Below are positions 47,017 through 55,985 of a stretch of DNA of 64,000 nt, piece after piece. Origin of the DNA: Vibrio albus (GTDB lineage Bacteria > Pseudomonadota > Gammaproteobacteria > Enterobacterales > Vibrionaceae). Location: assembly GCF_003144035.1 (NCBI RefSeq), contig NZ_QFWT01000005.1, positions 285,119 through 349,118 on the forward strand, written 5' to 3'. A program made the translations under genes and the position numbers. The first letter of the stretch is position 1; each line of letters begins with the position of its first letter. Below the pieces are notes generated by a model. That model was given only the letters and a program-made list of their open reading frames with translations, made no database searches and was not told the origin of the DNA.

Positions 47017-47949
47017 TTAAATTACCATTAATAACCCACTCAGCGTAAAGAAAGATAACATGGTCGTAAATAGCATGATGGCGGATGCGGTACGCTCCTG
47101 GCCGTAAGCCTGGGCTAAAATAGTGTAGGTCCCCATCATCGGGATAGCGGCCATTATGATGATCGCTCGATGTAAATCTGTTTCCAAAGGTGGAAAGCCA
47201 AATTTCAGAAGAACCCAGATCGTGGCCAGAATGGTAATTGGGTGTAACAATAACTTACCCAGTGCGACTGGAAAAATTTGATGGTTCATGCCTCTTACTG
47301 AGAGCCCGACTAGGGTCCCGCCGATAATGAATAGAGATAAAGCCCCACTTGCCCTTGAAAACAGCTCAACGGTCCGTGTTATCGCCTGAGGTAGCGGAAT
47401 TTCCATAACAGAGACGCATGTGCCTGTTATTAATGCGATCATAAGTGGGTTTTTAGTCAAGCCAATTAGAGTCTTACCCAGCATCGCGTGCCCCGCCGAG
47501 CAGCTGCGTTCTGCCATGATGAGCAATAATGGAATCATTACCAGATTTTCAACGATAACATTTAAGGCAAGCGCCACACCGGCTACATCAGGTACGATCA
47601 AAAGAAGGATTGGGAAGCCAATAAATCCGCTATTTGAACATGACACACCCATGGCATTGAAGGTAGCGGCCAGTCGATTTTCTTTGAGTACATAACGAGA
47701 TGAATAATAACCAATTATAAGGCTTATCAGTGAGGCTATGAGATAAGCAGCCAAATAAGTAGTATTAAATATTTCTGTAATAGGGCGCCCAGCCAGCGAA
47801 CTAAAAACGAGTGCCGGCAGCGCAACTTTAAGGACAAATTTACCCAATACCTGTAGTTCGTTTTTAGTGAAAATGCCATTACGGGTGGCTAGTAGCCCCA
47901 GGAGTATTGAAAGGTATATTGGACCTGTGATTGACAGAATATCAAGCAT
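47017..47949 (-). CDS. AEC-family permease (auxin efflux carrier type)
   Basis: A 310-aa inner-membrane protein with ten predicted helices in two halves; the N-terminal half shows PIYLSILLGLLATRNGIFTK and KVALPALVFSSLAG, and GVSCSNSGFIGFPI carries the family's central Asn-Pro-like break. Bacterial AEC proteins move malonate, malate or other small organic acids. Transcribed away from the PTS gene. Substrate unknown; possibly an organic-acid by-product. Confidence 0.85.
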   Translation of the reverse strand: MLDILSITGPIYLSILLGLLATRNGIFTKNELQVLGKFVLKVALPALVFSSLAGRPITEIFNTTYLAAYLIASLISLIIGYYSSRYVLKENRLAATFNAMGVSCSNSGFIGFPILLLIVPDVAGVALALNVIVENLVMIPLLLIMAERSCSAGHAMLGKTLIGLTKNPLMIALITGTCVSVMEIPLPQAITRTVELFSRASGALSLFIIGGTLVGLSVRGMNHQIFPVALGKLLLHPITILATIWVLLKFGFPPLETDLHRAIIIMAAIPMMGTYTILAQAYGQERTASAIMLFTTMLSFFTLSGLLMVI

Positions 47950-48338
47950 GAGTTCTTTTTAGCGCCTATCTAATGTTATTCAAACTGTAAATGATGGGTA
48001 AGTGGCTTCTTTTCTAGAGCAGGTACTTATTGAGCATTTTGAGGACTTTTACATCATTTTGATTAGTGATGCAACTTTCAATGATAGCTATTAGCTCACA
48101 TATCTCCTTATATCAGAAGGTTACTGTATCAATAGCTGGTATCTTCGATATGGATTAGCTGCGGGTCAGTAATGACTGATGTGATCCTAATACAGTATAT
48201 TCTTATTATCGTTCTTATCGATACAGAGAATCCATATATACGATTTCACAGTATTAGAGTATCTAAGATACTATAAGGGTACGATATTGAATTTATATAA
48301 TCAAAACTTAATTAATATATTTAATCTAAGGTGAAATA
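47950..48338. promoter_or_regulatory. Divergent promoter region, AEC and PTS genes
   Basis: A 390-bp AT-rich region. It includes the palindrome AGTATCTAAGATACT (48258-48272), 66 bp before the PTS start, which looks like an operator. ATCGATAC-like half-elements occur upstream near 48215. No regulator gene is adjacent. Confidence 0.5.
48258..48272. promoter_or_regulatory. 15-bp palindromic operator candidate
   Basis: AGTATCT-A-AGATACT is a perfect palindrome around one central base, in the upstream region of the PTS permease gene. The shape suits a GntR- or Mlc/NagC-type dimeric repressor. Confidence 0.45.
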
Positions 48339-49730
48339 ATGGGTAATTTATTTTCCTTTTTTCAAAGGATAGGTAAGTCTCAAGTACTTCCTTTGTGCAT
48401 TATCCCTATTACGGCATTGATAACATTTTTCGTAAACTTTTCAACTACCGATGCCGGAATAATGGATGCTGAAATTGGGCGTTATCTTATCGAGTCTTCG
48501 TCGATATTACTTAGCATGCTTCCGTTAATCATGACGGTTGGCATCGTGGTTGAGTTTACGGAGAAGGATCCGATAGCGTTGGTCTGTGCTGTAGTTAATT
48601 ATTTTATTATATGCCAGGTTTTAACGGTCAGTCTGGATGGAGTTACAGAATTTCACAGTGGGATCACTGTGGGAATTGTGAGCGGAGCTATCACATCGGT
48701 TATTTATCACTATGTTAAAGCGACCCGTTTACCTGAGTTTTTAGGCTTCTTTGCCGGCAAACGTATGGTACCTGTTGCCGCTATTCCTGCGGCGATCATA
48801 TGCGCATTGCTGTTATCTAAAATCTGGGTTGGTTACCAAGCTTTTGTTTCAGAGTTTACCTCTGGGATTGTTTATGCAAATAGCCCGGTTACTTTCGCCT
48901 TGTATGGTGCCATCGAAAGATTGCTAATTCCTCTAGGCATACACCACATTTGGAATACGCCATTTATGCTCGGATTTGGTGAATATACGAATGCTGCTGG
49001 GGTTACGGTACATGGCGAACTGGCTCGTTTTATCGCAGGGGATCCCAATGCAGGACATCTGGCGGGTGGCTATTTGTTTAAAATGTTTGGACTACCCGGA
49101 GCGGCATTCGCTATATGGAGCACCTCATTAAAACAGAATAAAGCCCGCAATGGGAAGTTGATGTTGATTGGGGCCGCGACATGCTTTGTTTCTGGCATTA
49201 CAGAACCAGTGGAAGCTGCTTTCATGTATTGTTCGCCGATACTTCTTGGTCTTCATGCGCTTTTGGCTGGTTCAGGATATCTGGTAGCGGAACTTCTTGG
49301 GATTAAGTATTCAACCTCGTTTTCACAAGGATTGTATGATTTTATCATCCTGAATCCATTATCAGTCAATGGTAAATATATATTTATTATCGGTCCAATA
49401 TACACACTGATATATTACGTTAGCTTTAGATTTTCAATAAACTATTTTGATATAAAATCGCAGGGAAGGGAAAACAATCAGTCAGAAAGCAGAGACAATA
49501 TTAATATTGCTCCTGACGTACTGTTAGCGCTTGGCGGAAAAGACAATATTACACATTTAAATGCATGTATTACTCGATTAAGAGTTACGGTAACTGACGC
49601 ATTGCAAGTTGATGTGGATTTACTGAAAAAATCTGGTGCGTCGGCAGTGTTAATTTCAGGTAACGGTGTTCAGGCAATATTTGGTACTAAATCTGAAGAA
49701 ATCAGGCAACAGATACTTAATATGATTTAA
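48339..49730 (+). CDS. PTS glucose-family permease EIICB
   Basis: A 463-aa protein. The EIIC membrane domain spans residues ~10-370 with SFFQRIGKSQVLPLC at the N-terminus and GITEPVEAAFMY, the conserved EP loop of glucose/GlcNAc permeases. A linker leads to the EIIB domain, with phosphorylated Cys at ~410 in LNACITRLRV. No EIIA domain, so it relies on Crr-type EIIA-Glc in trans. It imports and phosphorylates a hexose (glucose, GlcNAc, maltose or a beta-glucoside type); which one is not clear. It is slightly shorter and diverged from E. coli PtsG. It precedes a Dabb gene in the same operon. Confidence 0.88.
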   Translation: MGNLFSFFQRIGKSQVLPLCIIPITALITFFVNFSTTDAGIMDAEIGRYLIESSSILLSMLPLIMTVGIVVEFTEKDPIALVCAVVNYFIICQVLTVSLDGVTEFHSGITVGIVSGAITSVIYHYVKATRLPEFLGFFAGKRMVPVAAIPAAIICALLLSKIWVGYQAFVSEFTSGIVYANSPVTFALYGAIERLLIPLGIHHIWNTPFMLGFGEYTNAAGVTVHGELARFIAGDPNAGHLAGGYLFKMFGLPGAAFAIWSTSLKQNKARNGKLMLIGAATCFVSGITEPVEAAFMYCSPILLGLHALLAGSGYLVAELLGIKYSTSFSQGLYDFIILNPLSVNGKYIFIIGPIYTLIYYVSFRFSINYFDIKSQGRENNQSESRDNINIAPDVLLALGGKDNITHLNACITRLRVTVTDALQVDVDLLKKSGASAVLISGNGVQAIFGTKSEEIRQQILNMI

Positions 49731-49733
49731 GTG

Positions 49734-49763
49734 ACCGGGGATGGAAATGGTACCATCCCTGGT
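49734..49763 (+). promoter_or_regulatory. Intercistronic stem-loop between PTS and Dabb genes
   Basis: ACCGGGGATGG / CCATCCCTGGT form an 11-bp stem (one G-U pair), starting 3 bp after the PTS stop. No strong T-run follows immediately, so it more likely modulates read-through to the downstream gene than fully terminates. Confidence 0.5.
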
Positions 49764-49796
49764 AATTTAAAATCTATTTTAACAAGGAAAACCTAA

Positions 49797-50093
49797 ATGA
49801 TTAGGCATATCTTACTTATTAAATTTAAGGCATCATCTGATCAAACTGAAATTGATAAGCTCAGGTCGTTATTTGAAGCAATGCCTGCAAAAGTTGATGG
49901 TGTCGTTTCAGTCGAGTGGGGCATCAATGATAGCCCTGAGGTAAAGAATCAAGGTTACACACATTCGGTATTGATGACATTTGCGGATGAAACTGGCCGG
50001 CAAAACTATCTGCCACATGCCGAGCATGAAGCGTTGAAGCAGGTGTTTAGGCCGTTGCTAGAGGATATCATTGTATTTGATTATCAGTTCTAA
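49797..50093 (+). CDS. Dabb-domain (stress-response A/B barrel) protein
   Basis: A 98-aa single-domain ferredoxin-like barrel: MIRHILLIKFKASSDQTEID, central SVEWGINDSPEVKNQGYTHS, and the family ending PHAEHEALKQVFRPLLEDII. An AAGGAAAACCTAA sequence precedes the ATG. Dabb proteins often accompany sugar-oxidation and glycoside gene clusters, but their biochemical role is mostly undefined. It is 66 bp downstream of the PTS gene and probably in its operon. Confidence 0.85.
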   Translation: MIRHILLIKFKASSDQTEIDKLRSLFEAMPAKVDGVVSVEWGINDSPEVKNQGYTHSVLMTFADETGRQNYLPHAEHEALKQVFRPLLEDIIVFDYQF

Positions 50094-50260
50094 TTTGAAT
50101 TCGGGCTTTCCTAAAGTGCAATTCTTCGGCAATGGTAATGAAGTAACAAAGTCGTTTCATCTCTAACATTGATAATATTTTCCTATTAATCAATTGGTTG
50201 TTTTCTATCGGCAGTCCTATCTATTGTCGTGCCGTTTTCTACCTATTTATGATAAATGAT

Positions 50261-51418
50261 ATGAGCAAACAGAAATTTGTTATTTTAATGGCCATGATTA
50301 TGGCTGCCGGACCTTTTGCAGTTGACGCATATCTGCCTGGTATTCCTGGCATGGCATTAGCCCTAAATGTGTCAGGATCCACGATCGCTTCCACTATCAG
50401 TTTTTACATTTTTGGTATGGCGCTAGGTCAACTAATTGGTGGTCCATTAGCTGACCGAATTGAAAAGCGTTCTTTAATTATGGTTGGTTTAGGGATCTTC
50501 GCTCTATCTTGTCTCACTATCGCATGGGCAGAACAAATGTTCATTATTAAATTAATGCGTGTTGTTCAGGCTATTGGAGCTGGCTTTGCGATTGTTTGTG
50601 TGGCTCCTTTAGTCCGGCAGAAAGAAAAAGGGATGGCTGCTGCAAAACTATTTGGCTCAATAGGTTTAATATTTATTATCGCGCCGGCAATAGCCCCAAG
50701 TGTTGGTGCTTTTATTTTGTCATTTGGTAGCTGGAAACATATTTTTTATTTTATGGCAGCCTATGCATTTCTTATTATTATAATTGCCGCAACTAGCCTA
50801 CCCAAGCAATCCAGACGTTTGCCATTTAAATCCCTTTCACTTTTTGAAGGTTACCGATATGCATTCAAAAACAAAACTGCGATGCGATATTTAGTCGTTC
50901 AGGCATGTGGCTACAGCGTTATAATGGTATTTGTTACCAACTCTTCGTTTATATATCAAGATCATTTTGGTCTTACACAACAAGTATTTGCTGTGGTGTT
51001 TGCTTTGAATACAGTATTTAACATTCTCGTGAACAGAGTAAACGCTTATATGTTAAACAGGGTATCCGCACATATTCTCCTACGCGGGGCTCTTATTATT
51101 CAGGCACTATGTGTAGCGTTACTGATTGTTATGACAATGATGGAAGTTAGTGCTGCTGTATTTGCTATGGGGATTATTGGGGCAGTAGGAATTCTTGGGG
51201 CAATCTACCCAAACACCAACGCTTTATTCATCAGTCAGTACTATAAACATACAGGATCAGCTTCAGCTCTTTTAGGTACATCTCAGTTCATTGTGGCTTC
51301 AGTCATGGGTGGTATTACAACCTGGCTGCACAACGATACGCTATGGCCTCCTGTATTAGTTATGGCTGGATTAGTACTGGTTACGAATTTGGCACTTCCA
51401 AAAGAAGTGAAACAGTAA
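50261..51418 (+). CDS. MFS drug/efflux transporter, Bcr/CflA type
   Basis: About 385 aa from ATG 50261 (MSKQKFVILMAM); an upstream in-frame start (50198) adds an unlikely 21-residue leader, and no start has a clear ribosome-binding site. The Bcr/CflA subfamily is recognised by DAYLPGIPGMA in helix 1, GQLIGGPLADRIEKRSL in loop 2-3, and RVVQAIGAGFA in helix 4. It has ~12 membrane spans. Likely an exporter of toxic small molecules, perhaps the released aglycone; inference only. Confidence 0.85.
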   Translation: MSKQKFVILMAMIMAAGPFAVDAYLPGIPGMALALNVSGSTIASTISFYIFGMALGQLIGGPLADRIEKRSLIMVGLGIFALSCLTIAWAEQMFIIKLMRVVQAIGAGFAIVCVAPLVRQKEKGMAAAKLFGSIGLIFIIAPAIAPSVGAFILSFGSWKHIFYFMAAYAFLIIIIAATSLPKQSRRLPFKSLSLFEGYRYAFKNKTAMRYLVVQACGYSVIMVFVTNSSFIYQDHFGLTQQVFAVVFALNTVFNILVNRVNAYMLNRVSAHILLRGALIIQALCVALLIVMTMMEVSAAVFAMGIIGAVGILGAIYPNTNALFISQYYKHTGSASALLGTSQFIVASVMGGITTWLHNDTLWPPVLVMAGLVLVTNLALPKEVKQ

Positions 51419-51726
51419 GTTTAATTAGTCAGTATTGATTAAAAACTGCCCGGATTATCCGGTGTAAATCTAGTACGAAGGGTTGCGCCAGGGTTGTGCC
51501 AGGGTTTCTAGCTCGATTCGGGACATTAGCGACTTAGAGTATACCCTCTAATGTTTACGTAATAGTATGCAATTCTATAGGCTATGCCATTCTTGACTTA
51601 ACTCAGTTCAATTCCTAATAACAGAGTACGATATTGATCAGATGGTTATGAAACATGAATCACAAACATAAAAAGTAAACATATGTACATTAGGGATGTA
51701 TTTGGCTGGGCTAAAGGGAAAACAAT
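51419..51726. other. Intergenic region at possible island boundary
   Basis: About 310 bp with no gene. It contains two direct copies of GTTGYGCCAGGG at 11-bp spacing (51482-51504), placed at the edge of the integrase-bearing segment. I found no copy of the tRNA-Gly 3' end here. Confidence 0.5.
51482..51504. repeat. Two 12-bp direct repeats in helical phase
   Basis: GTTGCGCCAGGG and GTTGTGCCAGGG overlap at one base, repeating every 11 bp. Short helically phased direct repeats near an integrase-linked island resemble arm-type integrase binding sites. Confidence 0.45.
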
Positions 51727-52089
51727 ATGAAAAATATGGGCTTATTACTTTGTATGACGATTCTAGTAGGTTGCTCAACAACGCCAGTAATGATGGAGAT
51801 AAAGGACGAAACCATTCTGCGTGGTGATGTTACATATTCGCTCGGAGGTTCCTTCAAGCTAAAAGACCAAAAAGGGTTGGAGTGTGACGGCTCTTACGCA
51901 CCGCATTTTGGTAGTTACTTGGATGTTTCATTTACATGTAATGATGGGCGTACAGGAGAGGTTCAAATGACCTTGGTAGGGTTCAACAAAGATAGTGGCT
52001 CTGGGGTAGGTACACTTTCAGATGGCTCAAAAGTTAGAGTTTTACTAGGATTGGCAACTTTGGCATCAGCACAGCACAACGCATTCTAA
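51727..52089 (+). CDS. Predicted lipoprotein of unknown function
   Basis: A 120-aa protein with a lipoprotein signal: MKNMGLLLCMTILVGCSTTP, lipobox LVGC with Cys16. The mature part is small, polar, with two Cys and Gly-rich strands (SLGGSFKLKDQKGLECDGSY). I do not recognise it. An AAAGGGAAAACAAT sequence precedes the ATG. It lies within the segment next to the integrase and is probably cargo. Confidence 0.65.
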   Translation: MKNMGLLLCMTILVGCSTTPVMMEIKDETILRGDVTYSLGGSFKLKDQKGLECDGSYAPHFGSYLDVSFTCNDGRTGEVQMTLVGFNKDSGSGVGTLSDGSKVRVLLGLATLASAQHNAF

Positions 52090-52118
52090 TCACCGGCGAT
52101 GTACAGGGGAGGATAAGA

Positions 52119-52742
52119 GTGGGAACTAAATGCCACGCCGTCGTTGATGGAATCCGCAATTTCTTTGCTAAGAAATTACCATGCCGCAATTGTGGAAAAC
52201 CTACTCTTCCCGCGACAAAGAAAAAGACGGGGGGACTATGCTTCGTTTGCTGGGACTTACAGCATATTCCATCGATTGTTCATCCAGCAATCTCCACCAT
52301 TGCGAGCGAAGAGATAAAGCGTGGTAATAGAATTGTATCTGTAAAAAGATCAGCTACAAAGCAGGGTGGCATACGGATAGAAATGAAAGACAAGTTCAAA
52401 GATAAATACGATATCGATTCGAAGGATCTTGAATACACAACCGTCCGTCACTCAGATGATTGTTATTATTATTACAACCACAAGATAACGCATGATGCGG
52501 TTTATAGCGCTAAGTATTATGATGATCCATGGTCTCGAGGAGGCACAAAGGCAGAGCAAGCGGGAAATATCATTTGGCAAATTTTCTTACGCTACTGTCT
52601 TCCACCAATCGTCATTGTTATTGCATTGATTTTGCTATTTGTTTACCTAGAGTTATATGCCGTTGCAGTCATGCTAGGAGTGCTGCTTGCCTTGCCAATT
52701 CTTGCAGCCACTCTATGGGTATTAAAAACCATCATTATGTAG
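52119..52742 (+). CDS. Zinc-ribbon membrane protein of unknown function
   Basis: A 207-aa protein from GTG 52119, supported by GGGGAGGATAAGA upstream. A four-Cys zinc ribbon at about residues 22-43 (CRNCGKPTLP ... CFVCW) is followed by a basic soluble middle and two C-terminal hydrophobic helices (VIVIALILLFVYLELY, AVMLGVLLALPILAATLW). Family unknown to me. It follows the lipoprotein gene by 29 bp and is probably co-transcribed. Confidence 0.65.
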   Translation: MGTKCHAVVDGIRNFFAKKLPCRNCGKPTLPATKKKTGGLCFVCWDLQHIPSIVHPAISTIASEEIKRGNRIVSVKRSATKQGGIRIEMKDKFKDKYDIDSKDLEYTTVRHSDDCYYYYNHKITHDAVYSAKYYDDPWSRGGTKAEQAGNIIWQIFLRYCLPPIVIVIALILLFVYLELYAVAVMLGVLLALPILAATLWVLKTIIM

Positions 52743-52919
52743 ATATTCAACATAGAGCATAATGATTGATTTGGGCTAGAAGGTTAAGTCTCAAATATTC
52801 CCCCAACTACGATTCCGGGTCTTCTGATTCGGTCTGGGACAAAGCGTGTTAGCGTTGAATAACCAATATCTGTCTAGGTAAGCCCGGACAGTCACACTCG
52901 GAAATAAACTACTTAGCGG

Positions 52920-53714
52920 TTAACTGTATACCTTTTCCCAATACTCGAACTGTTCTCGGGAAACGCCAGGCACATCTAGATTGATCATTACCTTTTCAGT
53001 TGATGGGGTGCTTCGGAACTCTTGAGGGAAGTGCCAGATATTGAACTCGGGATTTGGCATCGTATCGTGAACTAGTTTGGTCCACCCAAGTGTCATAGCG
53101 ATTCGCTTGCACGCGATCTTCTTGGCTAGGTCTATCTGTGCATTTTCATCAATTTGGAGCCAATGTCCGGTATTTACAGCTCCAGTCAGAATATCAACAG
53201 CCTGCAGGCCAAAGTGCTGCTTTGAATCCTCCATACTTAGCTCTTCGATTGCGGCACTACCAGTTTTCTTTCTTATCAGGTGGTTACTAATGATTTTAAC
53301 TACTTCATCTTGCTTGCTATATGAAGTACTTTTTTGATCCATTCTTACCGTAGCTTTACCTTTTTTGTGTTTTAAGGTGTTGGCGAGCAAGATGTCATAT
53401 GTTGTAAAAAAGGCTTCCTCTTCATCTAACCGCCACTTTCGATATAGATCCTTTCGAACGACAATACAGTGAAAAGAGCACGGGCCTTCCAAAACAAGTT
53501 TGGCGATATCAGTACATAGATTTAGTTTTCCTGCGCTTTTCCGAATTTTCTGCCACTTCAGTTCGCCCCTGATACCACTTTTTGATATTAAGCTTTTTAT
53601 CTGATTATCAAACTCACTCAAGTAGTCTTTAGGGATGGTAAGAATACCAATCGTGTAACAAGGACAGCCTGTTGTAATACCACTTTCGTCTGCAAAGGCA
53701 ATGACTTCATCCAT
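52920..53714 (-). CDS. DUF3800-domain protein
   Basis: A 264-aa protein beginning MDEVIAFADESGITTG, the DUF3800 signature in which an acidic strand (AFADESG) and later DILLANTL, VRMDQKS and LQAVDILTGAV make an RNase-H-like nuclease-style fold. The family is frequent on mobile elements and near defence genes; no activity is firmly known to me. It stands alone, divergent from the zinc-ribbon gene side and with 270 bp of non-coding sequence behind its start. Confidence 0.8.
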   Translation of the reverse strand: MDEVIAFADESGITTGCPCYTIGILTIPKDYLSEFDNQIKSLISKSGIRGELKWQKIRKSAGKLNLCTDIAKLVLEGPCSFHCIVVRKDLYRKWRLDEEEAFFTTYDILLANTLKHKKGKATVRMDQKSTSYSKQDEVVKIISNHLIRKKTGSAAIEELSMEDSKQHFGLQAVDILTGAVNTGHWLQIDENAQIDLAKKIACKRIAMTLGWTKLVHDTMPNPEFNIWHFPQEFRSTPSTEKVMINLDVPGVSREQFEYWEKVYS

Positions 53715-53987
53715 TAAAGGCCAAACTCCTTCTCTGTTTGATAGTTAACGTGAAAGCTAAGGAAATCTGATGATTATTATCTGGAGAGCTACAGCTATAT
53801 TTGGTTAATATTTGCACATATTGCCACTTTTTGGGGTTAAATGCAATCAGTTGCACTTTGTTGGGCTGCCCTAGCTTATTTTGTTAATAGATCAGTTATC
53901 AGTTTTGACTCTGATCCTCCTAAAATTCACTTCCCGGCGAAACCAATTTAGGAAAGCTGAGAAATATCTGGCCTCCTGCCAGGCAGG

Positions 53988-54407
53988 TTAGTCTTGATTA
54001 ACAAACTGCCGGATTAGCAGTCTGGTCCATCGCTTACCATCTGGGCTTAGCTTTCCCATTTGATTTAATCTATCGGCAATCTGCTGGTGGAACATACCTT
54101 GCTCGTGCCATTCTATTGCCAACTCTACCGCAGACCTTTCGATCTCCGGTGTTTGAGTGCGCACACACGTATGGTTCGATGTATACACATCGGAATCCTG
54201 AGTATTTGGAAATTGTGCGCACGATTCCGAAACCCCATGAACCCGATTAAGTTTCTCTTTACACGCATCTTTCACCCACTGAGAGAAGCTAGTTTCCTCA
54301 GGCCTAATTTCTTCAATTGCAGCCAATAACTCATGCTCGAAGCGAATGTTTTTCTTCGCGGATTGACGGTTAGTATTGCTGTTAAGTACTACGACTATTT
54401 TCTTCAT
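53988..54407 (-). CDS. DUF3950-like DNA-binding protein
   Basis: A 139-aa protein. The N-terminus (KKNIRFEHELLAAIEEI, SFSQWVKDACKEKLNR) looks like a ribbon-helix-helix or DUF3950 segment, common in phage and plasmid genes. The C-terminal 45 residues (MFHQQIADRLNQMGKLSPDG, RLLIRQFV) read as a helix-turn-helix similar to those in recombinases. Two copies of the palindrome TGTGCGCAC lie just upstream of its start and two inside its own gene, so autoregulation is plausible. Function unknown. Confidence 0.6.
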   Translation of the reverse strand: MKKIVVVLNSNTNRQSAKKNIRFEHELLAAIEEIRPEETSFSQWVKDACKEKLNRVHGVSESCAQFPNTQDSDVYTSNHTCVRTQTPEIERSAVELAIEWHEQGMFHQQIADRLNQMGKLSPDGKRWTRLLIRQFVNQD

Positions 54408-54472
54408 GGGCGCACATCAAACTGGGAATAAAAGAAAGTGTGCGCACGATTCGGACTTGAACTGTGCGCACA
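54157..54472. repeat. Four copies of the palindrome GTGCGCAC
   Basis: Copies start at 54157, 54215, 54440 and 54464; two of them extend to the same 14-mer TGTGCGCACGATTC (54214 and 54439). Two are in the 5' half of the DUF3950-like gene and two in its upstream region. An 8-mer palindrome should occur about once in 65 kb, so four in 316 bp is a real cluster, most simply operators. Confidence 0.65.
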
Positions 54473-54489
54473 GGCGGGATTGTTCACCT

Positions 54490-54801
54490 TTAGTGAAGGA
54501 TGGTTTTAATCGAGATATCAATTCGTGACTCAAGTGCTGCTAAAATCCACACGGAGTCCCGTGCTGAAGGATTGTTTAAACACTGATGTAGTACACGAAT
54601 TACACCATCGGTTACGTAACACAAAAACTGGTGCTCGCGTTTGTGTTTAATCGGTAAAAGGGATGCTCTTTCACGTATCAACAGATAGATGTCATCACGA
54701 AACCCATCAATATCGTCGTGATTCATTGTTTTGAATGATGCCTGCTGGATCACATCAAAGCAGAGGCTGGTACAGTGGATAGCTAGTGGCGAATATTTCA
54801 T
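54490..54801 (-). CDS. Small protein coupled to the integrase gene
   Basis: A 103-aa protein, mostly helical by composition, with no domain I recognise. Its start overlaps the integrase stop by 4 bp (ATGA), so it is translated together with the integrase. Might be a directionality or accessory factor, but that is only a guess from position. Confidence 0.55.
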   Translation of the reverse strand: MKYSPLAIHCTSLCFDVIQQASFKTMNHDDIDGFRDDIYLLIRERASLLPIKHKREHQFLCYVTDGVIRVLHQCLNNPSARDSVWILAALESRIDISIKTILH

Positions 54802-55976
54802 GCTTCACCTCCCATCTCAAGAAATCGTGCAAAAGCACTTCCATCACGTCTTGTCAGGTTAGGCACATAACGTGAGTAAACCCGGAACAGCATGGTCGTT
54901 GTGGTGTGCCCCATCTGGTTGGCAATCCATTCCGGAGCTTCTCCTGATGCCAACAGCAATGTCGCATAGGTATGGCGAGTCTGGTACGGATTTCGTGGTC
55001 GCAGTTTGGCTCTACGAAGGGTAGGGTACCAAATGGACTTAGACACCGTCTGATAGTTCAACGGAAGTCGCTTATCGTTAGTAAAGACGTATTTATCTTT
55101 GAGATAAGCGGTCTTCTTATGCTCTCGAAGTGCTTCGGCGACTTTGTCAGTCAGCATAACCACACGGTATGAGCCTTCTGTTTTTACGTCTGAAAGCTCA
55201 CCGCGCACAAGGCTTTGATTAACGGTAATCGTTTTATTTTCCAGGTTAACGTCTTTCCACATCAGTCCATCGATCTCACCGGTTCTAAGACCGGTAAAGA
55301 ATCGAGTGATGTAGTAAGGCTTGTACTTCTCCGGTGCATGTGCAATTACCAGTTCAACTTCTTGCAGGTTAAACGGGTCAACTTCTGTACGACCTACTTT
55401 TAATGCTTTGATATTCTTCCATGGCGAAGTAAAATCATATCGATCAGCGGCTTCATTCAACATGACTCTTAGTGGTGTCATGATATGATTGATGCGTGAA
55501 GGGCTTAACTCTTTACCTTTTCGACCTGGGACTTTGGCGAGTGTAGATCGAAAGCTTAAGATTTGTTGTTTAGTGATGGCGCTGATCTTCTTATTACCAA
55601 ACATCGGAATGATGTATTTGTTCAGGATGCCTTCCACATCTTGGTAATGGCCTTTACGCCATTCGATTTTCTTTTCAGATAGCCAGATTTCAGAAAACTC
55701 ATGAAGTTTTGGAGAATCTGTTGCTTCGAAGTACGCTTTAGCCTGACGTTTTCTAGCATCAATTTCAGAAAACTGTGCAACTTTGTTACTACTCGGGAAG
55801 TACTTTGTATAGTCAAAGCTTCCTATCATTATCTCGGCTTCGATGGTTTTTAATAATCGGCTTAGACGATTGCGATTGGCCTTATTATCAGGCAGTTGTG
55901 TGTATTCACGACACCGTACGCCCTTATATCTGAAGTCCAGATATAGTTTGTTATTTTTGGTATTAATGCTACCCAT
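54798..55976 (-). CDS. int: Phage/island tyrosine integrase
   Basis: A 392-aa integrase. Arm-binding N-terminal domain ~1-65 (MGSINTKNNKLYLDFRYKGV), SAM-like core-binding domain ~90-185, and catalytic domain from ~195. Catalytic residues: Arg in TGLRTGEIDGL, the R-H box in NPYQTRHTYATLLL, QMGHTTTTM, and the Tyr nucleophile in FRVYSRY. The RNA-type ribosome-binding site AAGGAG precedes the ATG. It lies ~900 bp from tRNA-Gly with the small xis-like gene between, the classical layout of a tRNA-targeting island. All key residues look intact. Confidence 0.92.
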   Translation of the reverse strand: MGSINTKNNKLYLDFRYKGVRCREYTQLPDNKANRNRLSRLLKTIEAEIMIGSFDYTKYFPSSNKVAQFSEIDARKRQAKAYFEATDSPKLHEFSEIWLSEKKIEWRKGHYQDVEGILNKYIIPMFGNKKISAITKQQILSFRSTLAKVPGRKGKELSPSRINHIMTPLRVMLNEAADRYDFTSPWKNIKALKVGRTEVDPFNLQEVELVIAHAPEKYKPYYITRFFTGLRTGEIDGLMWKDVNLENKTITVNQSLVRGELSDVKTEGSYRVVMLTDKVAEALREHKKTAYLKDKYVFTNDKRLPLNYQTVSKSIWYPTLRRAKLRPRNPYQTRHTYATLLLASGEAPEWIANQMGHTTTTMLFRVYSRYVPNLTRRDGSAFARFLEMGGEA

Positions 55977-55985
55977 AATTGCTCC

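Noticed and set aside
51505..51530. CTCGATTCGGGA as a second attachment site (tRNA-Gly T-arm copy)
   Set aside because: Only about 7 contiguous bases match the tRNA T-arm, no more than expected by chance.
54157..54472. CRISPR array
   Set aside because: The repeats are 8-14 bp, palindromic and unevenly spaced, partly inside a gene. No other regularly spaced repeats or cas genes are present in the window.
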